Below are positions 12,901 to 28,500 of a stretch of DNA of 64,000 nt, in pieces. Under the pieces are notes generated by a model, which searched no databases, was not told where the DNA came from, and was given only the letters and a program-made list of their open reading frames with translations. The translations under genes and the position numbers were made by a program. Positions within the stretch are counted from its first letter, which is position 1. Each line of letters starts with the position of its first letter. Location of the stretch: positions 13,131,045 to 13,195,044 of the forward strand of contig NC_090025.1 of NCBI RefSeq assembly GCF_037176765.1. The letters run 5' to 3'. The DNA is from Anolis sagrei. Lineage: Eukaryota > Chordata > Lepidosauria > Squamata > Anolidae.

Positions 12901-15900
12901 AAAGCTTCCACATATAAAAAGTCTGCCTAAACAGGACAGATGGCTTGTCCTCCTGTTGGTTGCTGATATAGGGTTACTTCTATGAGTAACCAACATTGTC
13001 TCTCTTATCAATGAAGTACCATCTTTCATCATCTAAGGCCGTGGTGAGCAGTATATAGCTTATACATTGCATGTAGCCCAAGAGGCCCCTTCCTGAGTCA
13101 CAAATCTTCACAACACGTTTCCACTACCGGGGGCTGTGACAAAACCATCTGAAAGTATTTGTACCTTGAAATAATAAATGAAGAGCCTGCATTTATTACA
13201 TCCCTGGAAAACTACTGTAGATGGCAATGTATACTGATGCAAATTTGACTCTTCTCATTCAAGTATTACAGCCTCAAACCTGACAATCCCTTCTAAGCAA
13301 AGGGGTTAAAGGGGAGCTACTGCTTCAAGAATGCAAAAAGTTAATAATAAGTCAACATGCAAACCAAAGCAAGAACACAATGAAGGCAGCCAGAGAAAAA
13401 AGGAGTTAGTGAAACTGCAAACACTAAGAAACTGTGAAAGAGGTGTCCAGGCAGAGAAGCAGAGGCAAGTAAGAGCATGACAGATGAATGGGTTTTGTAA
13501 GCTAGAAGGCCCACATGTTTTGACACAAGGAGGGAATTCACATGATGGAAAACTGATCCAGGAACAGGAAGAATCAGGAACTACTTTGTTTTCTCTGTCT
13601 GCAAAAAGTCTATGCCTTTGCCACTGGGCATGTGTCATTATCAGACTGAGCCCATTTCATGTGGATTATAGTATTCCACAAACAAAAGGGTGATATCTCT
13701 TCCAGTCAAAGCCTGGATGGCTTTGGATGTCATCATCATTTAGTTTCAATCACCCATGTGTAAAAAAAGAGGGCTGTGAGGGGACTGAAAGTACTGAGGG
13801 CTTTTAATACCTTTGTGCACTGAAGTGTTGGAGAAGCATGGCTTTAATAAAATCGATTTGTCACCTAAAGATTTAGTTCGATGACCTCTCAGTATTCTCT
13901 GAAATTAAACGCAATGTATCAGATTCCGTAGGAGGGTATATTTAAGCGGCAGTTGACCCAGCTGGAACAAATGCAGATATTAGAACTCAAACAATTGTTT
14001 CAGCTAGCTGAAGGTGGTATAATGGAGGCAGTGCCACGCAAGATGAAAATATTTATCCTACCATTATAGCACTAGTAAAATGTATTTTGAAAGCAGGGAG
14101 ACAGAATAAGTGACAGTGTACGCTACTCATTTTGTCACCGCTTTTCAAATGTAGCACCAATCTCCAGGCTGAGAGGGAGAACTAATAATGCCTGGCTAAG
14201 ATATTTACTGTTGCTTATGTGAAGCCTACACATCACAACCCAAGGAGCAGGGAGGAAGGTGTAACATGTGTAATAGGAAATCTCTTTGAATCCCCTTTGG
14301 GGAAGATAAACCGGGGTATAAATAAATATAATAATAATAATAACAATAATAACAACAACAACAACAACAACAGGTTTTTCTGCTTCCCTGGAGACTAGGA
14401 CACGAAACCATGCCTTCAAACTACAAGAAAGAAGATTCCATCTGAAAACAAGGAAGAACTTCCTGACTGTGAGAGCCGTTCAGCAGTGGAACTCTCTGCC
14501 CTGGAGTGTGGTGGAGGCTCCTTCTTTGGAAGCTTTTAAACAGAGGCTGGATGGCCACCTGTCAGGGGTGATTTGAATGCAATATTCCTGCTTCTTGGCA
14601 GGGGGTTGGACTGGATGGTCCATGAGGTCTCTTCCAACTCTTTGATTCTATGATTCTAGGTGATTGGCACACTGGGTGCAGTGCCTAAAGACCTTGGACT
14701 ACACTTAAAAACAATCAGCGCTGATAAAAATTACCATCTGTTAGCTGCAAAAGGCCACCCTACTTGGATCTACATGCATTACTCGCCGATACATCACATA
14801 GTCCTAGACACTTGGGAAGTGTTCAACGTGTGATCAAATACAAAAGCCAGCAGAGAGATCTTGTTTGCTGTGTACTAATCTTGTTATGTATCAAATAATA
14901 ATAATAACTATAAATCATAAAGCATTTCAGAGATTAATTTGGGAAAAGGCCAGAAAGAAAAAGCCACAAAATTTAACATATGTGAATGAAAAAGCTATTT
15001 ATAGGTGACCATGGGAGAAGAAATGTAGATAACGGAATTCCTTCTCTATGCAAACATCCTCTTTGCTTAAGAGAGCTTCTTCCTATTAGTTTCCCTCTGA
15101 CCCATCCCTTAACAGTGCTGTCTACCATTGTGTAGAATGATAATGGTATTAGTTCAGAGCTTTCAAGTGTTTAGGGACATTCCCCAGGCCTACAAAGGCA
15201 TACTCACAACTCGCTGGATATAAAAGAGCCACAACTCCCTACTGATTCTCCCTTTCCATTAAATATTTTTTTAATTACATTTTTTTTTTATTTTGGTCAG
15301 TAGCATTATCTGAAAATTGCAAACTGAGATGAAGATTGTTTAATTTGGAAAACTGTAACTTTCTTGAGGCTACCTACTGTGTTCTTAATTTAAGGAAAGC
15401 TGCAAAACAAGGTATGATAGTAGGTTGCTGTGAGTTTTCCAGGCTGTATGGGCATGTTCCAGAAGCATCCTCTTCTGATGTTTCTATGGCAGGAATCCTC
15501 AGAGATTGTGAGAATATGTTCATGCTAAATGGTTTTGTCTTTAAGGGATAGATGAGAAATATCTGTCCTTCCAGATACTTTTAGACCTCATCATCTCTCA
15601 CTATTGGCTATGCTGGTGGGCACAGAGTTCCTTAGTCCTGCCTTTTGCATTAGATTCTATTTTAGGTTTCTTTAGTCCATGTTTCCTTCCAGTTTCATAG
15701 CACAGTATGCAAATGTCCTGCATATTTACTTCTGATTTGTTTGTCACCTGTTCCAATAGTATGCCAATGCAAGACCACAGTTATGTAACAGCTATCCCTG
15801 ACATAGTCTCTCATCCTTATAGGAAATAGTCCTAAAAGATACTAGAGGTAGGCTTGCACATATGTGTGTGTGCAAACTACATGAAATCTCTGTATATTAA

Positions 15901-18900
15901 TCTTTAGGAGGAATCTGATCTGCTAAAGAGAATTTTTTATTTCTCCCTATCTAGTTAGCAGTCCATATTAGTTGCCAAAATATTCAGGAGACAAAAAAAG
16001 TCAGGTTACTTACTGTTCACTGCAACCCATTCATTGAGGTCTTCGCCCTCAGGCAACATAACCGCCATCCTTAGGTTGCCACTTCCAAGAGTGGCTTCTG
16101 CATGCTTCAGTAGCTCATACTGGTGGGAGCCTTCAGGAATATTCTTCTTTGGTTTAAACGTTTTAGAAGAACGGCTACCACTGCAGAGGGAGAAAAATGT
16201 TTTGGTTTAAATAAGCTTTTGTATTGGGAGAAAGGAAGAAATCATTTTATAACATGGTTCCTCTTTCTCTGGCTCACATTGTTATGCCTTTATTGCCTCT
16301 TTCCCCAGCTACTAATACAATTGATCAAAACAGAAGGGGGATACAACACTTAATTCATTGCTATATCAAGAGCAGAATGTGTCCTGTTATAATTCATACA
16401 GTAAAATAACCTCTCTCTAGGAGACAGTATATAATATCTTTGCTGAGTTAAACCCTTGTGCCGGCAGGACTGAAGACCAACAAGTTGCAGGTTTGAATCT
16501 GGGGAGAGCGTGGATGAGCTCTCTCTATCAGCTCCAGCTCCCCATTGCGAGGACATGAGAGAAGCCTCCCATAAGGATAATAAAACATCAAAATATCAGA
16601 GTATCCATTGGACAACGTCCTTGCAGATGGCCAATTCTCTCACATCAGAAGCAACTTGCAGGTTCTCAAGTTGCTCCTGAAAAGAAAAAAAAATGCTATA
16701 TGTGGGAGATGTTGTGTTTCATAAATTCCCCTGAGTCTAGTGGAAAATTACCCTTGAAATGAAAATTTAGAGTCTTAACACAGAACGATACAGCTCTACT
16801 TCAAAATTCTGCATCTTCTTTTATTACTGGATGCACATTAATTCTTAAACAGAAGAAATTAAGATGATGGGAGATTTTTCTCCATGCTGCCATTCCATCT
16901 GGACTGCTTATCAAGTGGAAAGATCAATACCATGGGCCCTATCAAACATCTGTTTGAGATTCATTCTGTGTGAAACTCTGCCGCCTCCTCCTCTATGAAT
17001 GAAGTTATAAGTGCATGTGGTCAATAGTCAGAGTCAAAAGCAGAGGCAATGTCCCTATACACGAAGAGTCATGAATGTATGCAAACTGAGAGGGAGGAAC
17101 AAATGAGGCACTTCAGTATCAACGTAACAAACTCATAATTTCAAGGAACACATATCCGCCACATACACACATTTTTCCACATCAGGAATGAGAAACCTCT
17201 AGACTGCAAGGATTCCCCATTTAGCCTGCAAGCCTTCTCCCCATTGTTAACTCCAATGGGAGACTGGAATAAGATAGTACCTGGAGGCATTTATGTTTTA
17301 AAAACCTTGCAAAGAGGAGATATTTTGAAGGAGATATTTATAGCGTTGAGCTGAACTGAAAGCTGCTGACCTAGGCCTTACCTACAGGCAATCTGGACAC
17401 TGAAAAGAGACCAATTTAGTTTGAATGATGTAATTTCATCATGCGACTTCAAACCAGACCATCACATGCCTTCAAGCTAGTGTTATACAAGCTTATACAA
17501 GCTGAACTTTTTGAATTTGGGCCTCCCTTCTAAATATTATCTTGTGATCCTCACCCAGTCCAATAACAATCATCCAGTCCATGGCAGATCATGCAAAACA
17601 CTTCTGATCACTGTTCATATACAGTTTCCAAAAAAGATCTGATAGGAGTAATCCTGCACTGGCATAAGAAGAGGAACTGAGAAGGATTTCGTTGAGCTTC
17701 CTGTCCTCAAAACTCCATGTACTCTAAAAAAGTAATCTGAGCAAGCCTTTTTATACTTTGGGACAATGAATGTGTCCACAAATCCAATATGAACCAGTGG
17801 AGGATCTGAATGTGTTAGACGATTGTGATTCTGGATGAGCTGAAGGAAAATACTACCTGCTTCCTGAACATATAACCTCTTGAACTTGAAAACTCTCTAT
17901 AGCCTTATGCTACCCCAAAGGAGATTGTGTATGGTGGTGGTTCTCAACCTGTGGGTCCCCACAGGTGTTTTGGCCTACAGCTCCCAGAAATCCCAGCCAG
18001 TCTACCAGTTGTTAGGATTTCTGGGAGTTGAAGGCCAAAACATCTGGGGACCCACAGGTAGAGAACCACAGCCTACTTCTTCCATTTTGGATGAATATCA
18101 TTGTGGATTTCACAGCCAGAAAGACAGAATCAATCCTTTAGGAGGAAGAGGATGGCTAATGTTAAGCATAAAATCCTACCTAGATTGAAACCTGACAACT
18201 TTATGATTCTCAATGGGTTATTTAAGGAGAAATGCAATGAACCCTCTTGATATAAAATGACAACTGAATTAACACACACGCAACCATGTCTGGGAAAGAC
18301 AGGAAGGAGAAAATCATGTCACAGTAGACTCACCTGAGGCATGGAATGTCTGGTTGCAAAGTCATTAGTCAAATTGCATGTTTCCCAAATGCAAATAGTA
18401 TATTTGCATGTTGAGATTTACAAAATAGCTTTGTAAAAGCTTCATGTTTATGCCTTTCTTCATTAATATTTACAGAGTGCATTACATAAAGAAATAAAAC
18501 TTAATACACAATGCAAATACAAATACAAGGAAGAAAAAGAAATAAAAATTGTTTATGTAGAGGAGAAATGAAAAATTGGGGACTAGAGGCTTCATGTGCC
18601 CCAAGGATTGTTCTTGCAGCTCTTAAGGGCTAAAAGTGCCATGTTTTCGGAGCTCCCATCTCATTTTGGTCCAAAAGAGATAATTTAGAAATGGAAGCCC
18701 CTGGGCTTTGAAATAGCCTGCCCCCGCCATCCAAAATGTGATGATAATGCCCCCAGAGGGTATTTCAGGACAGAAATTAAAGATCTCCTGGAAGGTCTAA
18801 TGTGTCCTCTTTCCTCCAAACCAAACACTAGGAGCTCTTACACGTACACATTCATACATGCTTGTGCTCTATCATACTGGAGCAGAGGTGGGAATCTATA

Positions 18901-21900
18901 TGGTAAGAAAGTGCACAGTTTTGCACTATCTGCCGGAACATCTCAAATCACCACCTTGTCATGCTTCAATATTTATAAGCTATTATAACAAGGTTGTGGA
19001 GAGTTACTGAGATAATGCACGCATGAAAAATAAATGGGGCAGATCAGGTATTAGTATATACAACTGGTCCAGTGTTTCCAGTTTCTTTTCCCTCTCTTTG
19101 CTATGGCTGAAGAAATTACTGAGATAATGTATGTATGAAAAATGGGGTGGATCCAGATTTTGGTGCATTAAATGAACCAATGTAGCCAACTTCCCTATCC
19201 TCTCTTCAGGATGAAAAAACCCTATTAAATGGGGTATTCTTGCATGAACAGAGGGAGGAAATATCCCAAAATTGGACAATAGCACAATTTAAAAGCAGAA
19301 TATGACATGGTAGGCATTCATATTTGGGGCAGATATAAGGTATATACACAGCAAACTGAAATTAGAAGAACAGTGAAGACCAGACACTTAATCTCTATCT
19401 GCAAATTGCTCTAAATATTAACTTTGTGGATCACTATCAAAACATAGGGTGTTTCCCTCTTCAATTATAGGAACAAGTCCACATGACAAAGTGCTGAACT
19501 TCTTCTCAGACATCTTGCAATTCCCAACACACAATGCACTCATTCTTGGGCTGGACAACTATGTTTTCGCCCTCTGAGTATTCACACATCATTATAACAT
19601 TGCAATGTATTATTCAAGAGTCACAGTGCTTTTGTCTCACAAAGTGACCTTGCCTTTCTTTGTAACAAAAATTGATAAACATCTAATTAAAACACCACTA
19701 TCTTGATACACACATACAGCCCTGTACTTACTTCTTTACTTTTAAAACACCGAAAACACATTTAATATGACACTTTCCACCAAAATATACAAACGCTTTC
19801 CAACCTAGACTCCTATACATATTCTGTATTGTGGTCCTAGTCCAAGCATCACATAATCATTTAGCAACCCTGACAACAGAGCAAACTAAGTCAAAGAAAT
19901 GAAGCACACCAGAGAAGTTGTAATCTCAAACGCACAACCCCAAAAATAATAAAATGACACTTCTTTGAAAACTACAGGCCCAAATACTCTGAGACACTTA
20001 TTTTTCTAGTCTACAGTTAACAAGTCTATCAGAATCATGCATAATTTAGATGTAGCTGAATACATCTCACCTTTAAGATAAAAAAAGGTGACAAATGTTA
20101 AAAAGTCAGAGCTGGGTTTTTTTCTGCTCTGGTTTAAGGCATCCCTTAATCCCATTTATAATCAGAAAGAGAGAAGAGTATGCATACATGTCCAGTACAG
20201 GACAAGAATAGTTCAGAAAGCCCTCAACAGATACTTGAAAGCTAATCACCGGCAAAAAGGTGGGCAAAGTAGAGCACTGCAGCATTATGCTGCACATGTA
20301 ATTACACGTAATCCTCTTTCAGTATTAATTCACAATGCACCTAATGCCCTATGTCCACAGGTATACCTCCCATCTAGGTGTAAATATTATTTGTGCAAGC
20401 TTATACAAGAATGCTCTGAAAGTCTGTGATTATTCTTTGCTATTCTAAAGTTACGTACATTTGAAAGTTTTCTACTCCTAAATGACACCTGATACAAGCA
20501 TCCAATTGTTTAACATTCATTGCATGATTTCAAGGCTTCTTTGAAAACCTCACAAAACACTTTCACTTTCCTCCAAGCCTGTTGTTGTTGTTGTTGTTGT
20601 GTGTCTTCAAATCCTAGGCTGCCTTATCACAGGGTTTCTTGGCAAGATGAGTTCAAAAGAAATTTGTCATTGCCTTCCTCTGAGGCTGACAGTGATTTCT
20701 AAAATATCCAGATTCAAACCCTGCTCTCCAGAGTCAAAGTCCACTGGCTCAAACAACTACACCAAACCTCACTCAGTAATAAAAACCAACCCAGAAATAC
20801 ATGTTTGGCCAGGAGTACCTATAAACATCTGGTAACAATACATTTTAAGATGGAAGTTTTTTTTAAAGAGAATCAAAGTTGTAACATAATCATCCTCTTT
20901 ATTGTCACCTGTTCAAAAATGAAAGTGCAGTTTCTTATGCACCTGGAACAACACCATCCATCTTTAAGAAGCTTTAACACAGTAAATGAAACCTGAGATT
21001 TGCAGAAGTACATACAATTACCCTATCTTTAAAAATTATTAGGGGAGTGCCAAAAAAGCCCAAAGATGAGCGAATGACCACAGAAAATGGAGGAAAGAAT
21101 AAATGAAATAAGTGAGGAGTTGGCATTTTTGAGGCAAAACATTGAGGGAAACATAATTCTACTCCTTAGCTCTCAATTGCAATATTCTAAGCCAGTGCTT
21201 TCAAAACATTTTATGTTGGTGAAACACATTTTAGATACACATAATTTCACAACACAATAGTCAGTTTTATTGGCAAACTGGAAGTTAAACCAACCCCTTA
21301 TAAGAGATATGGACAAAGCCATAAGTTGGAATATTCAAATTGCAACATCTGTTTGACACAGGAGCCTTCTCCAATTTTCTCTCTTCTACACAACATATCT
21401 TATCTCTCATTTATATTTATTTCAAAATATATTATTTGAAAGCTTTCATTTCCAAGGTGTTTGTCATTTCTTATTAAGTCCACGTGACACATCTAAACAT
21501 TGCAGTCGACACACTCATGTGTCGCAACACAGAGTTTGGAAGGCTTTGTTCTAAACTATTGCTTTTGTAAGCAAGATGGCCAAAGAGTATATAGCTCTGA
21601 GGATGCTCTAAGCGCAGTTGTAAAGCTTAGGGACATAGCAAAGACAATAGTACAGTTGATGCTATAGCTTTGGTATAATTCCCGTAGCAGTTAGGAATAC
21701 AGCTGGTGCTAGATTAACCTACAACATGCTAATCCTTATTTGACCAAAAAGTACTGCTCCAGAATGGCTTAGAGTGACACCAATATGCTTCATGAAAGGC
21801 ATCTGCCATACAGCTGGAATTTTCCAAACCCATGTTAAATGCTGAAGGCAACGTCTTGCAGTGACAGGATATATCTAAGCAGTTTCTTGTTAGCTTGTGG

Positions 21901-24900
21901 GGCCACCAAAGTGCAACATGGTCCATCTAGAGAGTAGAATGGTATCTCCATACATATGGCTTCAACTTACAGTATTAAGCCCATATACAACGGTGTAACA
22001 TTCCTTCTCTCGTATAGACCAATTGGACACTGTCACAGAAAGCTTCTTGATATCCTGATTCCTGTGTCAGAATTGCTCCAATGCCTCTATTGGAAGAATA
22101 TGTAGCTTGTCAAAGATAAGTGCCTTCAACACTGGATTTGCCAAAAGGACCTGTTTCAGTGACATGAACACTTCTTGATATTCAGCTGTTCGCTTACACT
22201 AGCTTGCAAAAGAAGTGGTAGACCTTTGACAACATGATCACTCAATGAAGCATAACTCAATATTTCTTGGCCTTGAAGTCAGTCAAACATCTGTGATGTA
22301 TTAGAAGGTGATTTTAAGGGATTTCAAGGGATTGTCCTAGAAGTCAACATTTGCAATGACTTCCAACTAGGCATCAGCAAAGTCTCTGCAACTTCTCCAG
22401 TTCACCAGCCTTTGGGAAAGAGTTGGTACATTGTATTGACCAAAAGGAAAGATAAGACCTTGAGCAAGCCCTAGTACATGTTTAGGTCCCAGGGCCCAAA
22501 CTGTTGACTTTATATATTAATAAAATAATTTTGTTCTCACTATTTTTATTCAAGACGTTACTTCAACCATAGATTGTGTTTTTACAAATTCTATATAGTC
22601 AGTGACAAGCTTTAAGATTCTTGTACTTTTTGTTGTTGCTCTGTCATTTCCTGCTCATGGCAATCTGAAGGTGGCCGAGCATTTTCTTGGCAAGATTAGC
22701 TTACAAAGGACTTGCCAATGCCTTCCTCTGAGGCTGAGAGTGTCATTCACTCAAATTCACGTACTGGGTTTTCATGGCTGAGTTCTAGTCCAGCATTCAA
22801 TCCACAAAACCACACTGGTTCTTTGGCTTTTAAATGGCCCTAAATGCCAGCTGGTTAGGAAATCAGCATTTCCTTGAGCAGGGCCATCTTGTTTCCTCAG
22901 AAACCAGACCAAAAATGTACAGTAAAATGTCAACTTCCCTTTCAACCTCATTAAAATGCTGCTGTGGCATCTGCAGAACCTAAGTTTTCTGTTGAAGATT
23001 ATCCTCTTCTTCTCCAGACGGATGTTAACAGGAAATTCATCTGCCTGCTAACCCAAATTACATATTCAGAGCAATACTTCCTCTTTTTGGCTGCCTGCCC
23101 AAAGCAAAGGCTGTACAGAAAACTTTTTTTCCATATACACACAGAGTATAATCAGGACCCTTCAGGTATGTGTATATATTTAGTAACAGCTGCAGTCCAC
23201 TTCCAATATATTCAGCTCCCAGATACCGGGTGAAACAATTAAATACAGGAGGCTTCCTGGGATTAGTTTAAAAACTAGTTGTATGTAAAAATCAAAAAAT
23301 GTTATGGCTGTATTTTTTTTGTATTACTCTCTATTTTTTATCAGTTTCCTTTGTTGATGAAACAGGTTTGTTATATTAACTAACAGTTCTCACATAGCAA
23401 TAAGCCAAATGTCATTGAAAAAAATATATCTTCTGAGGGTAGAAACGAATAGAAAAGATATAGCATTATATTCACAACTAATATTTTTAGTACTAGTGTT
23501 TTAATCCCTCTTCCCCCCCCCCCCTATATATATATACACACACATACACACACACAAACACATACTATTGTGTTCCATCTATTTTAACCACATTGTAATC
23601 TTTCTCAAGCCATGAAGAGAGGCCGGTAGCAAATACAAATAAAACAGCAACAACTATCATTGTTGTTTCTGAAAATCTGAAGATATTCTTTGTAGTGCAA
23701 TGTAGAAAGTTGTGATTCACACAGTCACTATTAATTATTCCAAATACTGGTGAAGATGGCAGCTCTACGCTTTTCTGTCACTATCTCCCCGTTGATTTCT
23801 CAAGCGGCACATGCAGGGTAGTGATATAAAAATATATTTTTAATGAATTCTCCAATTGGCCGAAAAATAACCTCAGGGAGCAACGCTTAAGAGCCATTGT
23901 TTCTATGGTCTGCACATGGCCAAAAATTTCTATCTTAAGCATGCAAAGGAATATTTGATTAAAAACTTGATTAAAAGCTTTTTAAAAATATATATTGTTA
24001 TATTTTTAAATTTTTATTTTAAGTAAAACTGGTCAGTTGTGGTGTAGCCCTCCAAAGCACATAAGACAGATGTGCAGAGTCATGTATTCCTGATTAAAAA
24101 AAGAGCTCTCCTACAATTTTGTTGTAGCTTCAAGCTACGGAGACCTAGAGCAGTGGTTCTCAACCTGTGGGTCTCCGGATGTTTTAGCCTTTAATGCCCA
24201 GAAATCCTAACAGCTGGTAAACTGGCTGGGATTTCTGGGAGTTGTAGGCCAAAACACTTGGGGACCCACAGGTTGAGACCCACTGACCTAAAGGAAACAT
24301 TTCTGATTTACTAATTAGATTTCTTTCTTCTGTTGTCACTGTTTTTTCTCCTTTTTTCTCCTAATGAATTGGCAAAACAAAAGAACTCCTTACAGATGAA
24401 AATATCTTTACAATTCATGACTTTATAACTCTATTTGTAGCCCCTACAAATTCAATTTGTAATAATTATCTAAAACAAATTCAATTTGTAATAATTATCT
24501 AAAACAAATTCAATTTGTAATAATTATCTAAATAAATTATAATGTTAATCTGCCAAACACAGTAAATGTAAGCCAAATCAAATTGTACATACTGCATCTT
24601 ATCTTCCTAAGGTAGCGAAGGGATCTATAAAGGTTTCCAATACTGCAATGTTTCCATTTTTCCATGATATTTTCCATGGTTTTAACTTTTAAAATAAATT
24701 TTACATCTCTATTCCCACCTGATTTGATTAGGGATGAGGTGGGAAAGGAAGAGAAGAGAAACCACTGATACTTGACTTCTAAGACTAATATAATTCCAAG
24801 ACATGTAGTGGCAAAAAACCGATTTTGGTAGAGATCCCTTCCATTGGGATTTCTAGTTCCAAGAGTGTCATTTTCCCATAAGAGCAGCTCCTTCTAGGTT

Positions 24901-25557
24901 AAAGGAAAGGACTCCTTTGGCAAGCACAATCTGGTTTCTGTTAATGCAAAACTAAACACGACAATACTTTTTCACCATGTTCTTTTTTATCAGGGCACAT
25001 CACAATTCAGGAATCACTATCGTACAATCAGACATGTGTGAAATGTGGACACTGTGACAAGAGCAGTTAAATCCAAAGAAAATAAAGATAATTATCAGAT
25101 AGATTAAGATAGGCGAGAACGGCAGCACTAGAGGAAGACTTGTTATGTATTCAATTGAAACAACAAACAAGGCATCGTCTTAAGTCAAAAGAATTGCTCT
25201 GAATAATTACATTTCACAATGCATCAGCAAAGAGACTATAAACACTGCACAATCTTGAAAGAAGGAGTTCAAAAGCTATTTCAATACAAGGATGACACCC
25301 TACAGAAATGGGGAGGAAAGAGACAAAGGCAAAACAGTCAGGAAGGAAGAAGCTAATAACTACTAAAGGCAGGAATGGGGAAGTGATCAGTTATTCACAT
25401 TCTGATGAATGAAATTAGTAAAAACAAAGAGGTTCCTCATTATTCTATAAAAATAGCAATACTTATTAAAGACCCAGAGGTAATCTAACCGAGTTCAACA
25501 ACTCTTAATTTCCTAGTAATGCTGGGGATAAATTTCATTAGGATTTGCCTGTTAGCA

Positions 25558-25591
<34 letters not shown>

Positions 25592-28500
25592 CCCTGAGGG
25601 GACTTGGGCAGATTACAGAACACATATATGGCAAACAGTCGGTGTTGTTATACAAGTAATAAGGGCAGAACTGAGTTATCACTTGTTGGTTAATGTATGT
25701 TTCATTTTGTTTATGTTATTACAATTCATTTCTGATATATTTGAACTGAGCCTTTGTTTTTAATTGATATTTTACTGTTACCTGCCTAATCTTTTGACAG
25801 CTAACATACACCTAATGACAAATAAATAAATACATCTAATAATGAATGAATTTTAAAAAATCAACCATTAGATGGGGTTAAAGCTAACTGTCACCTACTG
25901 AAGTGATGGCATCATAACAGAATTAAATGGAAACTCTGGTTAATGTTAATTATAGTGGAGAAAGGGCTAGAATGCATTCCCAAATCATTGTTGGCTGGAA
26001 AGGAGAAAGCACTGCTTTGGGGCCCTTTTAAGAAGGAGTCAGCATTTGCTCAGCACCTATATAGGATTCAGGAACTGTACATCACAACTGAAATTATTCA
26101 AAACTATACATGAATAGCAACAATATTAATTATACTGACTTTAAAGCACTGGGAAAATTCTATTCAAGTTTTAAAGAGTTATTAGTTTCTATAGTTTCTG
26201 ACAGCTTTCAAAAAGAGGAACACACACAAAATGAATCTGCCATCCTGGGGCCAATCCTTAAACTTCTAAAGCTGAACACAAGGGTAGAGTGTTAGAATGA
26301 AAGCAGAAATGTTAAAACAGGCTTCAAAGCGTGAACAATGGCTTCAAATGATCACAGACCAGTACTTAAATCCACTGCTGCATCAGTGGAATAGGCTGAA
26401 AACTCCAAATACTACAAAGGAACAAAAATTAAAGAATGTTAGGATGAACAGGTATTGGTTTTTATATTACTTTAAAGCAGAAAATAATACTTGTCAAAAA
26501 TAACACGTGTCAAAAGCATAAAAATGCTTTTACAAATATTATATAAATGAAAAATATGCAAACGAGAACTTTAATGCTCCTACCGACAGATATAAAGAAA
26601 GAATGATTACAGTATATTTTAATTAGGATTTTAATTTGTGCAATTAGTGCATTACTTTTCACTGTTTTAAGTATCATCAATGCTTTTCTGCAACATGATC
26701 AAACAAGACTGAATAGGCTCCACACTCAAGACTACAAACTTATAGATAAAGGCGTCAAACTCACTTTCATTGAGGGCCACATCAGACTTATGGTTACCTT
26801 CAAAGGATTGTCTGTAATTGTAAGACTGTATAAATGTAACTATGTGGTCCTGGCACTGGAAGTCTCACGGGGCACATAACATGATGTGGCTGGTCAGATT
26901 CGGCATGCAGGCCTTGCATTTGACACAAGCACTATAGAAGCCGAAGGATGAGAGCAAGCTTCTTAATAATAATAACATGGTCATGAGCAATTTTAGGCCT
27001 TACAGATCAATAGCAATCCCGAAAACAGTGGTTCCTAAACTTTAGTTCCCCAGGTGTTTTGATCTTCAGTTCCCAGAAGCCCCAGCCATCTTAGCCAACA
27101 GTCAGGAATATTGGAAACAGAAGTCCAAAACATCTAGAGAACTAGAGTTTGGGAATTACTGTTCCAGAATATAGCTCAGTACCAAACACACAGACAACAG
27201 AGAGTTTTCAGTACAGGAGTCATTATGTGTGGCAAGACGACCCAATGAACTAACTTTTGGCAATACTCCACATTTAGTAGTTTTCAAACTAATCTCAAGG
27301 GCAGATCCTTGTAATGGACATTACAATGTTCCAACCATGAAATTAACAATATACAGATTACTGTGCTCATATTAACCCCATCAAGGAGTGGTTGCAGCTG
27401 TAATATTGGCCAATGCTGATAGTAAGTACTTTCTGCCACTAAAACGATATGGCCCTCAACAGTGAGAATCTGCTGAGATTACATAGTTTACTCTATAAGG
27501 AAGTGCAATCACATCCAGGATAGGCAAATTACTCAACTCTGAGGCCTACAAACTACTGGCATAGACTCTCTATATTACCAGTACTGGTTATCTGTTGGTT
27601 GACTTCATACAGCCCACCACTTTATCTAGGTCACATTAGAACACATTTGACTCAGATGTAACAGCAAAATAGAGCTGGGAATCATCTGTTTGCTGATGGT
27701 AACTTGACCCAATACCATAACAAACATCCCCCATGTCTTCATATTTGTGTCAAATAACATTAGAACATGGCATGTGATATCCCATAATCCCAGTCTTATA
27801 GGGCCAAAATAAAAACTCTGAATGCCATTCTTTGTAGTACAGTGCTTCCTACTTTAACCTCATGGGGTCAGGGGAGGGGGGACATAATGGTCAACACACA
27901 ATGGCTACTATCTTGATGAAAAGCAACAGGTAAACCATCCCGCAAAAATAGATCACTTCCTCAGAATGTCCAAGGCTAAAAGTATTCTGATCAGCTAATA
28001 TGACTCTGGAAGTTAACGATGTGCAAAAAATAAATAAATCTCAAGTTCAAACATTCATATCCACATATTGTGAGCAAACAAGATCAGAATTTATTTGGCG
28101 AGGGGCCACAGAAATTTTTGCAGAGATCCCTTACAGCCATTTTTTTCTGTGGGTACAATGAATATGTGAAAATGAAGAAAAGGCACACCATTTATACTGC
28201 CTCTATCAATTCAACACTGTTGATATTTGACATCTGCAACAAGCAAGTATGTTAGGATCTGTTTTATGCCCATTCCTCTCAAATCCTTAATACCTACTGA
28301 AAGAATACTATTAGAAGGCTTAGAGTTGTAAAATTCAATTTTCATGCTTATTCACATAAAAACATACCCTTCAGCTTGGCCTTCACTCTTTGCTTAGTCT
28401 TCTTTTAAATTGTCACAGGCTGGTGTTCTTTTGCTCAATACTATACAGTCTTGGAAAGGCTACAGATGACAAATGCTATAAATAAAGTCCAGAGAACAAT

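Noticed and set aside
13306-13638. 110-codon minus-strand frame in MOB1B intron 2
   Set aside because: No recognisable domain, no MOB1 similarity, and it would compete with a complete six-exon gene model.
16480-16500. Possible tRNA gene from the B-box-like sequence
   Set aside because: The cloverleaf is not complete and the text continues into a SINE body repeated elsewhere in the window. The same holds for 9.73 and 44.39 kb.
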